DNA from: Salinarimonas ramus
GTDB taxonomy: Bacteria > Pseudomonadota > Alphaproteobacteria > Rhizobiales > Beijerinckiaceae
DNA: 64,000 bases
Direction of reading: 5' to 3'
Assembly: GCF_014645695.1 (NCBI RefSeq)
Contig: NZ_BMMF01000003.1
Coordinates: 186,001 to 250,000, forward strand
Position numbers and translations under genes: made by a program. The notes below the pieces were generated by a model. It saw nothing but the letters and a program-made list of their open reading frames with translations. It did not search any database and was not told where the DNA came from. Positions within the stretch are counted from its first letter, which is position 1. Each line of letters opens with the position of its first letter. This document shows positions 25,505-35,208 of the stretch, one piece after another.

Positions 25505-26056
25505 ATGCGCGCGGACCGTTCGAACATCGTCGAGACCGTTCTCGACAAGCCCCGGTCGCTCGGCGACCTCGACAGCCGCGTGGCCCTGTTCGGGCATCCG
25601 ATCCATGCGATGCTCGTCGCCTTTCCCATCGCCGGCGCCTTCTGGGTCGCGGCGTCGGACGCGGCCTATTGGTGGACGCTCGATCCGTTCTTCGCGCGCT
25701 CCGCCCTGTGGGGCGCGGGCGCGGCCTTCCTGATGGGCTGCGCCGCCGCGCTCTCGGGCTTCGGCGAGATGATGCTGGTGCCGGGCGCGCGCCGCCGCGC
25801 CGCGGCGTGGACGCACGGCGTCATCGCCATGACGCTGCTCGCCGTGCTGGCGCTGAACTGGGCGCACCGGATCGAGGATTTCGAGGCCGCGGTGCTGCCC
25901 TGGGGTCTCGCGCTGTCGGGCCTGCAGCTCCTCCTCGTCGGCTTCGCCGGCTGGCACGGCGGCAAGCTCGTCTTCGAGCACCGCTTCGGCGTCGCGTCGC
26001 CGGAGGAGGACGGGGACGAGAAGGCCGGCGGCGGCGATCTCGCGCATACGCCCTGA
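25505..26056 (+). CDS. DUF2231 domain membrane protein
   Basis: A 183-residue membrane protein of unknown function. It begins MRADRSNIVETVLDKPRSLG and has the family hallmark GHPIHAMLVAFPIAGAFW at about residues 29-46, then three further membrane segments. Proteins of this family often sit beside accessory cytochrome oxidase genes. Here it lies on the opposite strand between CopD and subunit II, and the minus-strand frame that links those two runs straight through it without a stop. Its own start is separated from the lipobox region of subunit II by about 70 bases. The function is unknown; a role in haem or redox membrane complexes is only inference from context. Confidence 0.8.
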   Translation: MRADRSNIVETVLDKPRSLGDLDSRVALFGHPIHAMLVAFPIAGAFWVAASDAAYWWTLDPFFARSALWGAGAAFLMGCAAALSGFGEMMLVPGARRRAAAWTHGVIAMTLLAVLALNWAHRIEDFEAAVLPWGLALSGLQLLLVGFAGWHGGKLVFEHRFGVASPEEDGDEKAGGGDLAHTP

Positions 26057-26551
26057 GACGGCGCCGAGCAGGTCGACCCCGTCGAGGAAGCCGTCGGGGC
26101 GACCGTCGCGCATGAAGGCGGGGAAGATCGTCTCCGGCAGCATCGGCTTGCCCAGCACGAAGCCCAGGACCGCGGCGATGCAGGCGACGACGCCCAGCGT
26201 GATCAGCGCGCGCGCGGCCGGCCCCGGCTCGAGGCGCTCGGCGTGACGCGACAGCCCGCGCCCGACGAGCATGTGCAGGAGCCCCATTCCGCCCACGGCC
26301 GCGAGCTTGCCCGCGAGCCAGGGCGTCTCCCAGGAGGCGACGAAGATCAGCGCCACGCCGGTCGCGACCGTGAAGACGGCCGCGGGCGAGATCACGAGCT
26401 CGAAGGCCAGCCGCGTGAAGCGCAGGCGCCGCGCGTATTCGTCGTCCGACGCCTCGCCCCGCGGGCCGATGAGCGCAGGGAGCGCGACCAGCCCCGCCGC
26501 CCAGAGCGACAGGACGGCGATGTGGGCGGCTTTCAGCCAGATCTCGAGCAT
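26057..26551 (-). CDS. CopD-like membrane protein (no own stop codon)
   Basis: The reading frame starts at ATG 26551 (MLEIWLKAAHIAVLSLWAAGL) and encodes four or five membrane segments typical of the short CopD/YozB-like family found in oxidase clusters (VISPAAVFTVATGVALIF, KLAAVGGMGLLHMLVGRGL, ALITLGVVACIAAVLGFVLGKPML). Similarity-like sequence fades around residue 165, where the opposite-strand DUF2231 gene ends; I stop the feature there. In fact no stop codon occurs in this frame until 24746, the end of subunit II, giving a 601-codon frame. Either a stop was lost, or there is a small indel, or a real fusion exists. It is probably involved in copper or haem handling for the oxidase. Confidence 0.6.
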
Positions 26552-26650
26552 GCGTATCCGCGCGGATGGGTCGCACGGACAATGCGGAGCGTGGCCGGGA
26601 CGTTCCCGGCAACGGCATGGCTGCGCTTCACCTCAGCTATTCGAAGCACA

Positions 26651-26676
26651 CGGATGCAACTTCTGTTGTGCATCCG
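26651..26676. promoter_or_regulatory. Inverted repeat in divergent promoter region
   Basis: Perfect 8-bp arms CGGATGCA (26651-26658) and TGCATCCG (26669-26676) with a 10-base spacer lie between the CopD-like gene and the small plus-strand gene at 26717. The gap is otherwise featureless. It could be an operator for either gene; nothing identifies the regulator. Confidence 0.4.
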
Positions 26677-26716
26677 CGTCATTGAGGCTACTGCTCGACC
26701 CATGGAGGAGATGACG

Positions 26717-27124
26717 ATGGACCTTCGCGAAAGCGACCTCGAGAGCTTCCTCGCGGATGCGCGCGAAGCCTGCGCGGACGATGCGCAGGAGATCGTCGGC
26801 GAGATCCATGCCGAGAGCGGGGAGATCCCTCTCTTCGTCCTGCTCTACGAGGAGCACGACCTCGGGCGCCTCGGGCGAGCGCTCGCCCGTACGATCGAGT
26901 CGCGCTTCCCGGCAGGTCCGCCGCCGTTCACCGTCTCGGCGATCACGCAGGACGAGGACGTCGAGCGGCACCATGCCTTCGTCGAGGGTCCCGATCTCCT
27001 CGACGAGCTCGCGCACCTGCGGCCGTTCACGGCGCAGACGACCTTTCCGCGGCTCGACGGAGCGATGTTCCGCAGCCGCGTCTCCGCGAGAGCCGCACCC
27101 GTTCGGGGCTTCGGCATGCGGTGA
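26717..27124 (+). CDS. Hypothetical protein, 135 residues
   Basis: I do not recognise this family. The product is soluble and acidic with no signal peptide or membrane segment. It begins MDLRESDLESFLADAREACADDAQEIVGEIHAESG and contains LFVLLYEEHDLGRLGRALARTIESRF and HAFVEGPDLLDELAHLRPFT. Three in-frame ATGs lie close together; the one at 26717 is chosen because a strong GGAGGAG (26704-26710) sits six bases upstream. It appears to be a single-gene unit: divergent from the CopD-like gene and followed by a strong hairpin before the convergent typA gene. Codon use is like that of its neighbours, which supports it being real. Confidence 0.7.
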   Translation: MDLRESDLESFLADAREACADDAQEIVGEIHAESGEIPLFVLLYEEHDLGRLGRALARTIESRFPAGPPPFTVSAITQDEDVERHHAFVEGPDLLDELAHLRPFTAQTTFPRLDGAMFRSRVSARAAPVRGFGMR

Positions 27125-27125
27125 A

Positions 27126-27150
27126 TGCGGGCCCCTCGGCAGGGCCCGCA
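27126..27150. terminator. Bidirectional hairpin between convergent genes
   Basis: Perfect 9-bp stem TGCGGGCCC/GGGCCCGCA (27126-27134 and 27142-27150) with a 7-base loop, starting two bases after the small gene's stop and ending eight bases before the typA stop. There is no U tract on either side, so it may act as a transcript-end barrier rather than a classical terminator. Confidence 0.55.
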
Positions 27151-27157
27151 CCATCCC

Positions 27158-28987
<1,830 letters not shown>

Positions 28988-29087
28988 GGTGTCTTCCGAA
29001 AAGGTCCGCCCTCGGGGCGCGCCTGTGTGCCGGCGCGACCATGACCGCGTGATGACGCTCGCGATGGGACGGGGATTGTCGCGCCGC

Positions 29088-29116
29088 ACATAAGCGGAAT
29101 GCGGGTTTTATGCAAG
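29088..29116 (-). promoter_or_regulatory. Predicted typA promoter
   Basis: On the minus strand -35 CTTGCA (29111-29116) and -10 TTATGT (29088-29093) are separated by 17 bases. The -35 hexamer and spacing are identical to those of the rpsB promoter in this window. The leader to the typA ATG would be about 95 bases. Confidence 0.55.
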
Positions 29117-29174
29117 AGAGGGCGTGCACGGGCGCCGCGTCCGCGCGGGATTACGCCTCCGCCGGCGCCGGGCC

Positions 29175-30455
29175 TCAGCCGAAGAGGAGGTCCGGCAGGA
29201 AGAGCACGAGCCCCGGCAGGAAGACGAGCGCCAGCGCCACGAGCGCCACGGCGGCGAGGAGGCCGAGCGATTCCCGCGTGTACTCGCCGACCCTGCAGTC
29301 GAGGATGGTGCACACCGCGTACATCGCCGCCCCCACCGGCGGCGTGAAGTTCCCGATCGTCGCCGCCACGATGAAGACGATGCCGAAATGCACCGGATCG
29401 CCGCCCAGGGCCCGGATCGTCGGCAGCAGGATCGGCGTGAGGATGATGATCAGCACCGTCGCGTCGACGAAGAAGCCGATGGCGATCACACAGGCGACGA
29501 TCAGGATCATCGCGATCTCGAGGTTGCCCGAGATCCCGACGACGAAGGCGGACACGGCGGCGGGGATCTGCTCGAAGACGATGCCGTAGGAGAAGATCGC
29601 CGAGAGCGCGATCAGCACCATGACGGCGCCCACGTCGGAGAGGCTCGTCTCCAGCGCCTCGGCGAAGCCGCGCGCGGAGAGCTCGCGATAGACGACGGAG
29701 CCGATCACGATGGCGTAGAGCACGGCGAAGGCGCCGATCTCGGAAGGCGTGAACACGCCCATGCGAAGCCCGAGCAGCAGGAAGACGGGGAAGAGCAGCG
29801 CCCAGATCCCGGCGCGCACCGCGAAGGAGGCCTCCTTCAGCGTCGGGCGCGTCGTGCGCTGGGGCGGGTAGCCGCGGGCACGGGCGGTGAGCCACACGGC
29901 GAGGCTCAAGGCGAGCCACAAGAGCAGCGCCGGCACGATGCCGGCCGCGAAGAGGCGCCCGATGGAGACGTTGCCGATCGTGCCGTAGAGGATCATGCCG
30001 ATGCCCGGCGGCACGATCGGCGTGAGGATCGCGCTGAAGGAGAGCACGCCCGCCGCGAAGCCGCGGGTCATGCCCCGGCTCGTCATCTCCGAGCCGAGCA
30101 TGCGCGCCTGCATCGCGGCGTCCGCGATGGCCGAGCCGGAGACGCCGCCCATCAGCGCGGAGAGCGTCACCGAGATCTGCGCGAGCCCGCCGCGCATGCG
30201 CCCCGTCAGCACGGAGGCGAGATCGACGAGCCGGCTCGTCAGACCCGAGCGGTTGAGGAAGTTGCCCGCCAGGATGAAAAGCGGCACGGCCAGGAGCGCG
30301 AAGTTCTGCGTCTGCGAGACCGTCACCTGGACGGGGATGGTGAAGGGCAGCTCGGGATGCTGCACGAAGAAGAGCGCGCCCGAGATGCCGATGGCGAAGG
30401 CCACCGGCATGCCCATGGCGAGGAGCACCACGAAGGCGATCACGACGAGGAGCAT
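29175..30455 (-). CDS. dctM: TRAP transporter large permease DctM
   Basis: Large membrane subunit of a sodium-driven tripartite ATP-independent periplasmic transporter for organic acids. The 426-residue product has about 12 membrane segments, starts MLLVVIAFVVLLAMGMPVAFAIG, and has the conserved NRSGLTSRLVDLASVL and PPGIGMILYGTIGNVSIGRLF regions. It starts four bases after the dctQ stop, so they are co-translated. The order dctP-dctQ-dctM matches standard TRAP operons, and the upstream Ldh2-type dehydrogenase and SDR suggest a hydroxy or keto acid substrate. Confidence 0.94.
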   Translation of the reverse strand: MLLVVIAFVVLLAMGMPVAFAIGISGALFFVQHPELPFTIPVQVTVSQTQNFALLAVPLFILAGNFLNRSGLTSRLVDLASVLTGRMRGGLAQISVTLSALMGGVSGSAIADAAMQARMLGSEMTSRGMTRGFAAGVLSFSAILTPIVPPGIGMILYGTIGNVSIGRLFAAGIVPALLLWLALSLAVWLTARARGYPPQRTTRPTLKEASFAVRAGIWALLFPVFLLLGLRMGVFTPSEIGAFAVLYAIVIGSVVYRELSARGFAEALETSLSDVGAVMVLIALSAIFSYGIVFEQIPAAVSAFVVGISGNLEIAMILIVACVIAIGFFVDATVLIIILTPILLPTIRALGGDPVHFGIVFIVAATIGNFTPPVGAAMYAVCTILDCRVGEYTRESLGLLAAVALVALALVFLPGLVLFLPDLLFG

Positions 30456-30459
30456 CGCC

Positions 30460-30945
30460 TCACGCTCCTTTCGCCGGCGTCGCGCCGCCGCGCAGATGGC
30501 GCGCGAGCTTGATCAGCGTCGTCGCGAGGAGGAGCGCGCCACCGACGACGAGGCTCATCGTCACCCACGAATAGCTCACCCCGGGAATGCCCTGGAAGGA
30601 GCGCGCCCGGCTCACCCAGGAGAGCCAGGCGCCGGCATAGATCACGTATCCGAGGAAGACGCAGATGATCGCGTAGTTGAGGGTGCCGAGCACATGACGG
30701 CCGCGTGCCGGGAGGCGCGGGCCGATCAGGTCGACGGCCATGAGCTTGTCGTTGCGCCAGGCGATGTCCGCGCACAGGAACACCGCCCAGGCGAAGAAGC
30801 AGGTGGCGAGGTCGATCGTCCAGTTGAGCGGGTTGCGCATCATGCGCGCGATCCCGCCCGCGAAGATCAGCCCCACCATGGCCATCAGCAGGAAGCCGGC
30901 GAGGACGGCCTCGGCCTTCACGAGAGACGCGTAGATCCGCTTCAT
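30460..30945 (-). CDS. dctQ: TRAP transporter small permease DctQ
   Basis: Small membrane subunit that pairs with DctM. The 161-residue product has four membrane segments (AEAVLAGFLLMAMVGLIFAGG, TIDLATCFFAWAVFLCADIAW, YAIICVFLGYVIYAGAWLSW, WVTMSLVVGGALLLATTLI). The motif AWRNDKLMAVDL after the second segment is typical of DctQ. The ATG at 30945 has GGAGG upstream and is preferred over an in-frame start 36 bases earlier. It lies 115 bases after dctP, a gap that holds one copy of the palindromic repeat family, and is followed by dctM. Confidence 0.92.
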   Translation of the reverse strand: MKRIYASLVKAEAVLAGFLLMAMVGLIFAGGIARMMRNPLNWTIDLATCFFAWAVFLCADIAWRNDKLMAVDLIGPRLPARGRHVLGTLNYAIICVFLGYVIYAGAWLSWVSRARSFQGIPGVSYSWVTMSLVVGGALLLATTLIKLARHLRGGATPAKGA

Positions 30946-31000
30946 GACGCCTCCGCCGGCCTCTCCGTGACGCGTACGCACATGGTCCGCCGCGAGCCTG

Positions 31001-31025
31001 CTCCTTCCCTGTAGGGGAAGGAGAG
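31001..31025. repeat. Palindromic repeat, short copy, between dctP and dctQ
   Basis: A near-perfect palindrome CTCCTTCCC-TGTA-GGGGAAGGAG, the same core as the ends of the 188-bp element at 11772. It lies in the dctP-dctQ gap, where a stable hairpin could protect or attenuate the transcript so that the binding protein is made in excess of the permease, as in many binding-protein transporters (inference). Confidence 0.7.
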
Positions 31026-31060
31026 GTCTCGGCGCAGGCTCGGCCCCGGTTCGACCCGCG

Positions 31061-32083
31061 TCACCCGCCGATCTCGGCCTGGAGCGCGGCCTTCTCCTCG
31101 GAGAGGCCCAGCGCCTCGTAGGCGGCCTCGCCCGCGGCGCGGAAGGCCTCCATGTCGACGTCCTCGACGATTGTCATGCCGGCGTCCACGAGCTGCTGCT
31201 TGGCGGCTTCGGCGGCGGCGGCGATCTCGGCGGAGGTCGCCTGGCCGGCGGCGCGGCACTCCTCCTTCAAGGCGGCCTGGTACTCGGCGGGAAGCCCGTC
31301 GAACCATTGCGAGGAGACGATCTGGAAGTTGACGAGCAGGATGTGCTTCGTCTCGTTGGCGGTGTCGAGCACCTCGTTCAGGTTCCCCGCGGTGATGTTC
31401 GGATAGGTCAGCTCGGCGCCGTCGATGGCGCGCTGCTGGAGGCCCGGATAGACGTCGCCGAAGGCCATGGCGGTGGGCTCTGCGCCGAGCGCGCGGATCG
31501 ATTCCTGCCAGATCGGCGCCGGCGGCGTGCGGATGCGCAGGCCCTCGAGGTCGGCCGGCGTGCGGATCTCCTCGTTGGTGAAGAAGTTGCGAAAGCCCTG
31601 CACCCAGTCGAAGCACACGACCTCGATGCCGTGCTGGTCGGAGAGCTCGGCGAGCCAGCCCTGCATGGTCGGCGCGTCGGCGAGCGAGAACGCTTCCTCG
31701 GCGGAGGAGACGAAGTAGGGCCCGTTCACGACGGCGATGCCCGGGACGTAGGTGCCGAGCCGCGCGGCGTCGGTGTTCTGGCCGATGTTCGCGCCCTGGC
31801 GGATCTGCTCGATGATGTCCTCCTCGACGCCGAGCTGGGCGGAGTGGAAGACCTGGATCTCGAGCCCGCCGTTCGTGCGCTCGGCGACGCGCTCGGCCCA
31901 GGCGGTGAAGCCGCGGTGGAAGGGCTCGTTGGGACCGAGCACGTGGTTGAAGCGCAGCGTGTGCTCCTGGGCGAGGGCGCTCCCGGCGCCGATGCCGGTG
32001 GCGAGCGCGGCGATGGCGAGCGCTGCGGCGGAGCGTGCGGCGGAGCGTGCGGCGAGCCTTCCGGCCTTCTCGTGAACGCGCAT
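31061..32083 (-). CDS. dctP: TRAP transporter substrate-binding protein DctP
   Basis: Periplasmic receptor of the TRAP system. The 340-residue product has a Sec signal peptide ending near ALAQ|EHTLRF (about residue 38); the signal region contains a short duplication (AARSAARSAA). It keeps DctP-family features: GLEIQVFHSAQLG, LEGLRIRTP with the arginine that binds the substrate carboxylate, and LGAEPTAMAFGDVYPGLQQRAIDGAE. The ATG at 32083 follows GGGAGGA. It is downstream of an Ldh2-type dehydrogenase and SDR on the same strand, and upstream of dctQ-dctM. The substrate is not evident from sequence; a carboxylic acid is expected. Confidence 0.93.
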   Translation of the reverse strand: MRVHEKAGRLAARSAARSAAALAIAALATGIGAGSALAQEHTLRFNHVLGPNEPFHRGFTAWAERVAERTNGGLEIQVFHSAQLGVEEDIIEQIRQGANIGQNTDAARLGTYVPGIAVVNGPYFVSSAEEAFSLADAPTMQGWLAELSDQHGIEVVCFDWVQGFRNFFTNEEIRTPADLEGLRIRTPPAPIWQESIRALGAEPTAMAFGDVYPGLQQRAIDGAELTYPNITAGNLNEVLDTANETKHILLVNFQIVSSQWFDGLPAEYQAALKEECRAAGQATSAEIAAAAEAAKQQLVDAGMTIVEDVDMEAFRAAGEAAYEALGLSEEKAALQAEIGG

Positions 32084-32142
32084 GGCTTTTTCCTCCCTTG
32101 TCGCTGGAATGGCTCGATCGTTGGAGCCGGGTTCGGGTCCCT

Positions 32143-33228
32143 CTATCGCTGAATGGACGCCGGTGGGGGCACGCCGAGCTCTTCCGACAGGCGTCGGAAG
32201 GCCTCGAGCGAATGCGGGTCGATGGGGATGCCGAGCCGGGCACGGTTCTCGGCCTCCTCCCATTCGCGGTCTCCGGGCGCGAGGACGCGTGCGCCCTCCG
32301 CGGGCGCGGAGCCGCGCAGGGCGGCGACGTAGCGGCGCATGCCGGCCTCGAACTCGGTGCGGCCGACGAAGGCCTGCGGGTCGATGGCGAGGACGAAGGC
32401 GCCGAGCCCGCGCGGCGTCGAGAGATCGGGCCCGGTCATGGGCAGGAGCTCCGCGCTCGTGCCCATGCCGGTGAGGAGCGCGCTGAGGATCTCGACGAGC
32501 CCGGCGAGCCCCGCGCCCTTGTAGCCGAAGGCGCCGCCCAGCGGCGCGAGCATCGCCGCGAGATCCGGCTCCTCGGTGTCCTCCCCGCTCTCGGTGGAGG
32601 CCGTGCCCTCCGGGAGCGGTCGGGCGAGGCTCCTGTGGAGGACGATGCGATTGTAGGGAATGGCGCTCGTCGCCATGTCGAGGAGCCAGGGCCGGCCCGA
32701 TCCGCTGGGTGCCGCCGCCGCGATGGGGTTCGTGCCGTGGAAGCGCTCCGCCCCGCCGTGGAGGCGCACGAAGGCGTCGGAATTGCACACGACGAGGCCG
32801 ATCAGGCCCACCTCCGCCGCCGCGAGCGCATAGGCGCCCGCGGCCCCGAAATGCGAGGAATTGCGGATGCCGACCGCGCCGATGCCGTAGCGGCGCGCGG
32901 CGAGGCAGGCCCGCTCCATCGCCGCGTAGGTCGCGCGCGCCCCGTGGGCGTGGTCGGCGTCGAGCATGGCGACGGGCTTGTCCGCGCGGTCGAAGCGCAG
33001 CATCGGCGTGCCGTTGACCCGCCCGCCGCGCAGGACGCGGACGTAATGGTCGAGGAGCCGCACCCCGTGGCTGTCGACGCCGAGCCGGGAGGCGTGGAGC
33101 ATCGCGCGCGTCGCCGCGTCCGCCGTCTCGAGATCCGCGCCGGCGAAGGCGAGGACCTCGCGGCAGAACGCGGCGAGGTCCGCCTCGCGCACGCGCTCGA
33201 GCGCGCCCTCCGATCCGGTCGCGCTCAC
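32143..33228 (-). CDS. Ldh2-family (malate/L-lactate/ureidoglycolate type) NAD(P)H-dependent dehydrogenase
   Basis: Oxidises or reduces a 2-hydroxy/2-keto acid pair. The 361-residue product has the Ldh2 hallmarks HASRLGVDSHGVRLLDHYV, VGIRNSSHFGAAGAYA with the catalytic histidine, FHGTNPIAAAAPSG, LLDMATS and LGGAFGYKGAGLAGLVEIL. The GTG start at 33228 overlaps the SDR stop by four bases (GTGA), so they are translationally coupled. A second Ldh2 paralogue lies at 40910. Adjacent TRAP genes suggest it acts on the imported acid. The substrate is unknown. Confidence 0.9.
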   Translation of the reverse strand: MSATGSEGALERVREADLAAFCREVLAFAGADLETADAATRAMLHASRLGVDSHGVRLLDHYVRVLRGGRVNGTPMLRFDRADKPVAMLDADHAHGARATYAAMERACLAARRYGIGAVGIRNSSHFGAAGAYALAAAEVGLIGLVVCNSDAFVRLHGGAERFHGTNPIAAAAPSGSGRPWLLDMATSAIPYNRIVLHRSLARPLPEGTASTESGEDTEEPDLAAMLAPLGGAFGYKGAGLAGLVEILSALLTGMGTSAELLPMTGPDLSTPRGLGAFVLAIDPQAFVGRTEFEAGMRRYVAALRGSAPAEGARVLAPGDREWEEAENRARLGIPIDPHSLEAFRRLSEELGVPPPASIQR

Positions 33229-33968
33229 AGCGTCTGGCCTCCGTCGATCACCATCACCGTGCCGGTGACGAAGGAGGCGTCGGCGCTCGCGAGGTAGAGC
33301 GCCGCCGCCGCCATCTCCTCGGCCGTGCCGAGGCGGCCCATGGGCTGGCGCGCGACGAAGCGACGGCGCGCCTCCTCGGGATCGTCGTTCATGGCGATGC
33401 GCGCCTCGAGCGAGGGCGAGCTCGTCGTGCCGGGGCACAGCGCGTTGGCGCGCACGCCGTCGCGGATGTGGTCGCGCGCGATCGCCTTCGTCAGCCCGAT
33501 CAGCGCCGCCTTGCTGGTGCCGTAGGCGGCGCGCTCGGCGACGCCGGTGACGCTGGAGGCGACGGAGGCGACGTTGACGACGGAGCCGCCGCCGCGCGCG
33601 ATCATGCCCGGCAGCGTCGCCTTCAGGACGAGGAAGGCGGAGGTGACGTTCTGCTCGAGGCTCGCGCGCCAATCGGCGAGCGAGCAGTCGATCAGCGTGC
33701 CCTGATGCACCCAGCCGGCGGCGTTGACGACGACGTCGAAGGGCTCCTCGCGTCCGAGCGTGGCCGCGATCGCGTGCTCGTCGGAGACGTCGAGGGAGAC
33801 CGGGGCGATCGTGGCGTGGCGCTCGGGCAGGTCGCGCATCTTGGACAGGGTGCGGCTCGCCGCCACGACCTCCGCGCCCTCGGCGGCGTAGGCGACGGCG
33901 ATCGCCCGGCCGATGCCCTGTCCCGCGCCCGTCACCAGCGCGCGCTTTCCTGCGAGCCGTCCGCTCAT
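33225..33968 (-). CDS. SDR family NAD(P)-dependent oxidoreductase
   Basis: Short-chain dehydrogenase of 247 residues with the cofactor loop TGAGQGIG (about residues 14-21), NAAG, catalytic Ser in NVASVASS, and YGTSK with Tyr and Lys, and a classical C-terminus FVTGTVMVIDGGQTL. The ATG at 33968 follows GGGGAGGAGA. It is the first gene of the SDR-Ldh2-dctP-dctQ-dctM run and is divergent from the double-domain GntR regulator, which probably controls it. The likely role is oxidation of a hydroxy acid or sugar acid; the substrate is unknown. Confidence 0.92.
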   Translation of the reverse strand: MSGRLAGKRALVTGAGQGIGRAIAVAYAAEGAEVVAASRTLSKMRDLPERHATIAPVSLDVSDEHAIAATLGREEPFDVVVNAAGWVHQGTLIDCSLADWRASLEQNVTSAFLVLKATLPGMIARGGGSVVNVASVASSVTGVAERAAYGTSKAALIGLTKAIARDHIRDGVRANALCPGTTSSPSLEARIAMNDDPEEARRRFVARQPMGRLGTAEEMAAAALYLASADASFVTGTVMVIDGGQTL

Positions 33969-34006
33969 CGCGTCTCCTCCCCTGCGCGTTCCTTCGAGAA
34001 CGTCTA

Positions 34007-34020
34007 TTGTGTGCACTGTA
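34007..34020. promoter_or_regulatory. Candidate GntR operator in SDR promoter region
   Basis: The stretch TTGTGTGCACTGTA contains the palindrome GTGCAC and partial dyad symmetry. It lies about 40 bases upstream of the SDR start and 120-130 bases upstream of the divergent GntR gene. FadR/GntR regulators bind short dyads of this size. This is position and symmetry only; no second copy was found. Confidence 0.3.
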
Positions 34021-34139
34021 CGTTTTTGGAGACGAAGCGCAAGCCTCACCTTGGGTGATCTTCGTCGAATGCGCGAACCCACGGCGCCGCCGTGCGAATT
34101 GCGCGGGCGTGCGGGCGTGGCTATCCTCTGTGCCCGGGC

Positions 34140-35204
34140 ATGGTCCCGGACGTCAGCGTGCGGGAATTGCGACAGGTGCCGGTGCCAGCCGAGCGACGAG
34201 AGCCTCCGATCACGGGCCCCGTGCCGCGCCTGCACGAGCGGGTCTACACGATCCTCGCGGACGAGATCGGGGCCGGGCGCCTCGCCGACGGCACGCGTCT
34301 CACGGAGACGCAGGTCGCGGCACGCTTCGGCGTGAGCCGCCCTCCCGCGCGCCAGGCGCTGGCGCGTCTCGCGGAGGCCGGGCTCCTCGACAAGGCGGAG
34401 GGGCGCGGCTACCGGGTGCGCGCGGGCTCCATTCACGCCGCGAAGCAGCCCCTTCGCAGACCGCCCTCCGTCGAGCCGCTGCGCTCGGTCGCCTCCTGGG
34501 AGCGCATCTACGACGAGGTCGAGAGCGAGATCGTGGCGCGCACCCTCGTCGCGCAATGGCGCATCGTCGAGAGCGACCTCGCGCGGCATTACGGGGTGAG
34601 CCGCACCGTCGCGCGCGACGTCGTCGGGCGCCTCCAGCAGGCGGGGATCGTGCGCAAGGGCGAGCGCGCGCGCTGGATCGCGCCGGCGCTCTCGGCCCGC
34701 CATGTCGGCGAGCTCTACGAGGTGCGCGCCATCCTCGAGCCGGAGGCGCTGCGCCGGGCATTCGCCCGCGCGCCCGAGGCGCTCCTCGCGCGCATGGAGG
34801 ATCGGCTCGCCGACGCCCTCGCCGCGCCGGAGCGGCTGACGGGCGCGGATCTGGACGCGTTGGAGGACGAGATGCACGTGCAGCTGCTCGGCCATTGCGG
34901 CAACGAGGCGCTCCTGCAGGCGATCCGGCTGCACCAGTCGCTGCTCATCGCCCACCGCTTCCTCTACCGGCGCACGCTGGCGATGTACGAGGTCGAGCCC
35001 TTCCTGCCCGAGCACAGGGAGATCGTGGGCCATCTGCGCGCCGGGCGCGTGGAGGAGGCGGCGGCGAGCCTGCGGGCCCACCTCACCGTCTCGCGCGCCC
35101 GCGCCATGGCCCGCATCGCGCGCATCCGCGAGGCCTTCGACCCGCCGGACCTCCCCTATCTCGAACGCCTCGCCCCCGCCGCCGACGAGGCGGCCTCGAC
35201 CTGA
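34140..35204 (+). CDS. GntR/FadR-type regulator with two tandem winged-helix domains
   Basis: A transcription regulator of about 354 residues. Two GntR winged helices follow each other: the first around residues 30-95 (LHERVYTILADEIGAGRLADGT then ETQVAARFGVSRPPARQAL), the second around residues 120-180 (SWERIYDEVESEIVARTLVAQW then DLARHYGVSRTVARDVVGRL). After them comes an FCD-like effector domain (ARHVGELYEVRAILEPEAL, EDEMHVQLLGHCGNEALLQAI, EHREIVGHLRAGRVEEA). Ordinary FadR-type proteins have one winged helix and ~230 residues. A GTG at 34092 is an alternative start. It is divergent from the SDR-Ldh2-TRAP operon, its likely target, and converges with lysR, four bases apart. Confidence 0.88.
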   Translation: MVPDVSVRELRQVPVPAERREPPITGPVPRLHERVYTILADEIGAGRLADGTRLTETQVAARFGVSRPPARQALARLAEAGLLDKAEGRGYRVRAGSIHAAKQPLRRPPSVEPLRSVASWERIYDEVESEIVARTLVAQWRIVESDLARHYGVSRTVARDVVGRLQQAGIVRKGERARWIAPALSARHVGELYEVRAILEPEALRRAFARAPEALLARMEDRLADALAAPERLTGADLDALEDEMHVQLLGHCGNEALLQAIRLHQSLLIAHRFLYRRTLAMYEVEPFLPEHREIVGHLRAGRVEEAAASLRAHLTVSRARAMARIARIREAFDPPDLPYLERLAPAADEAAST

Positions 35205-35208
35205 GGCG

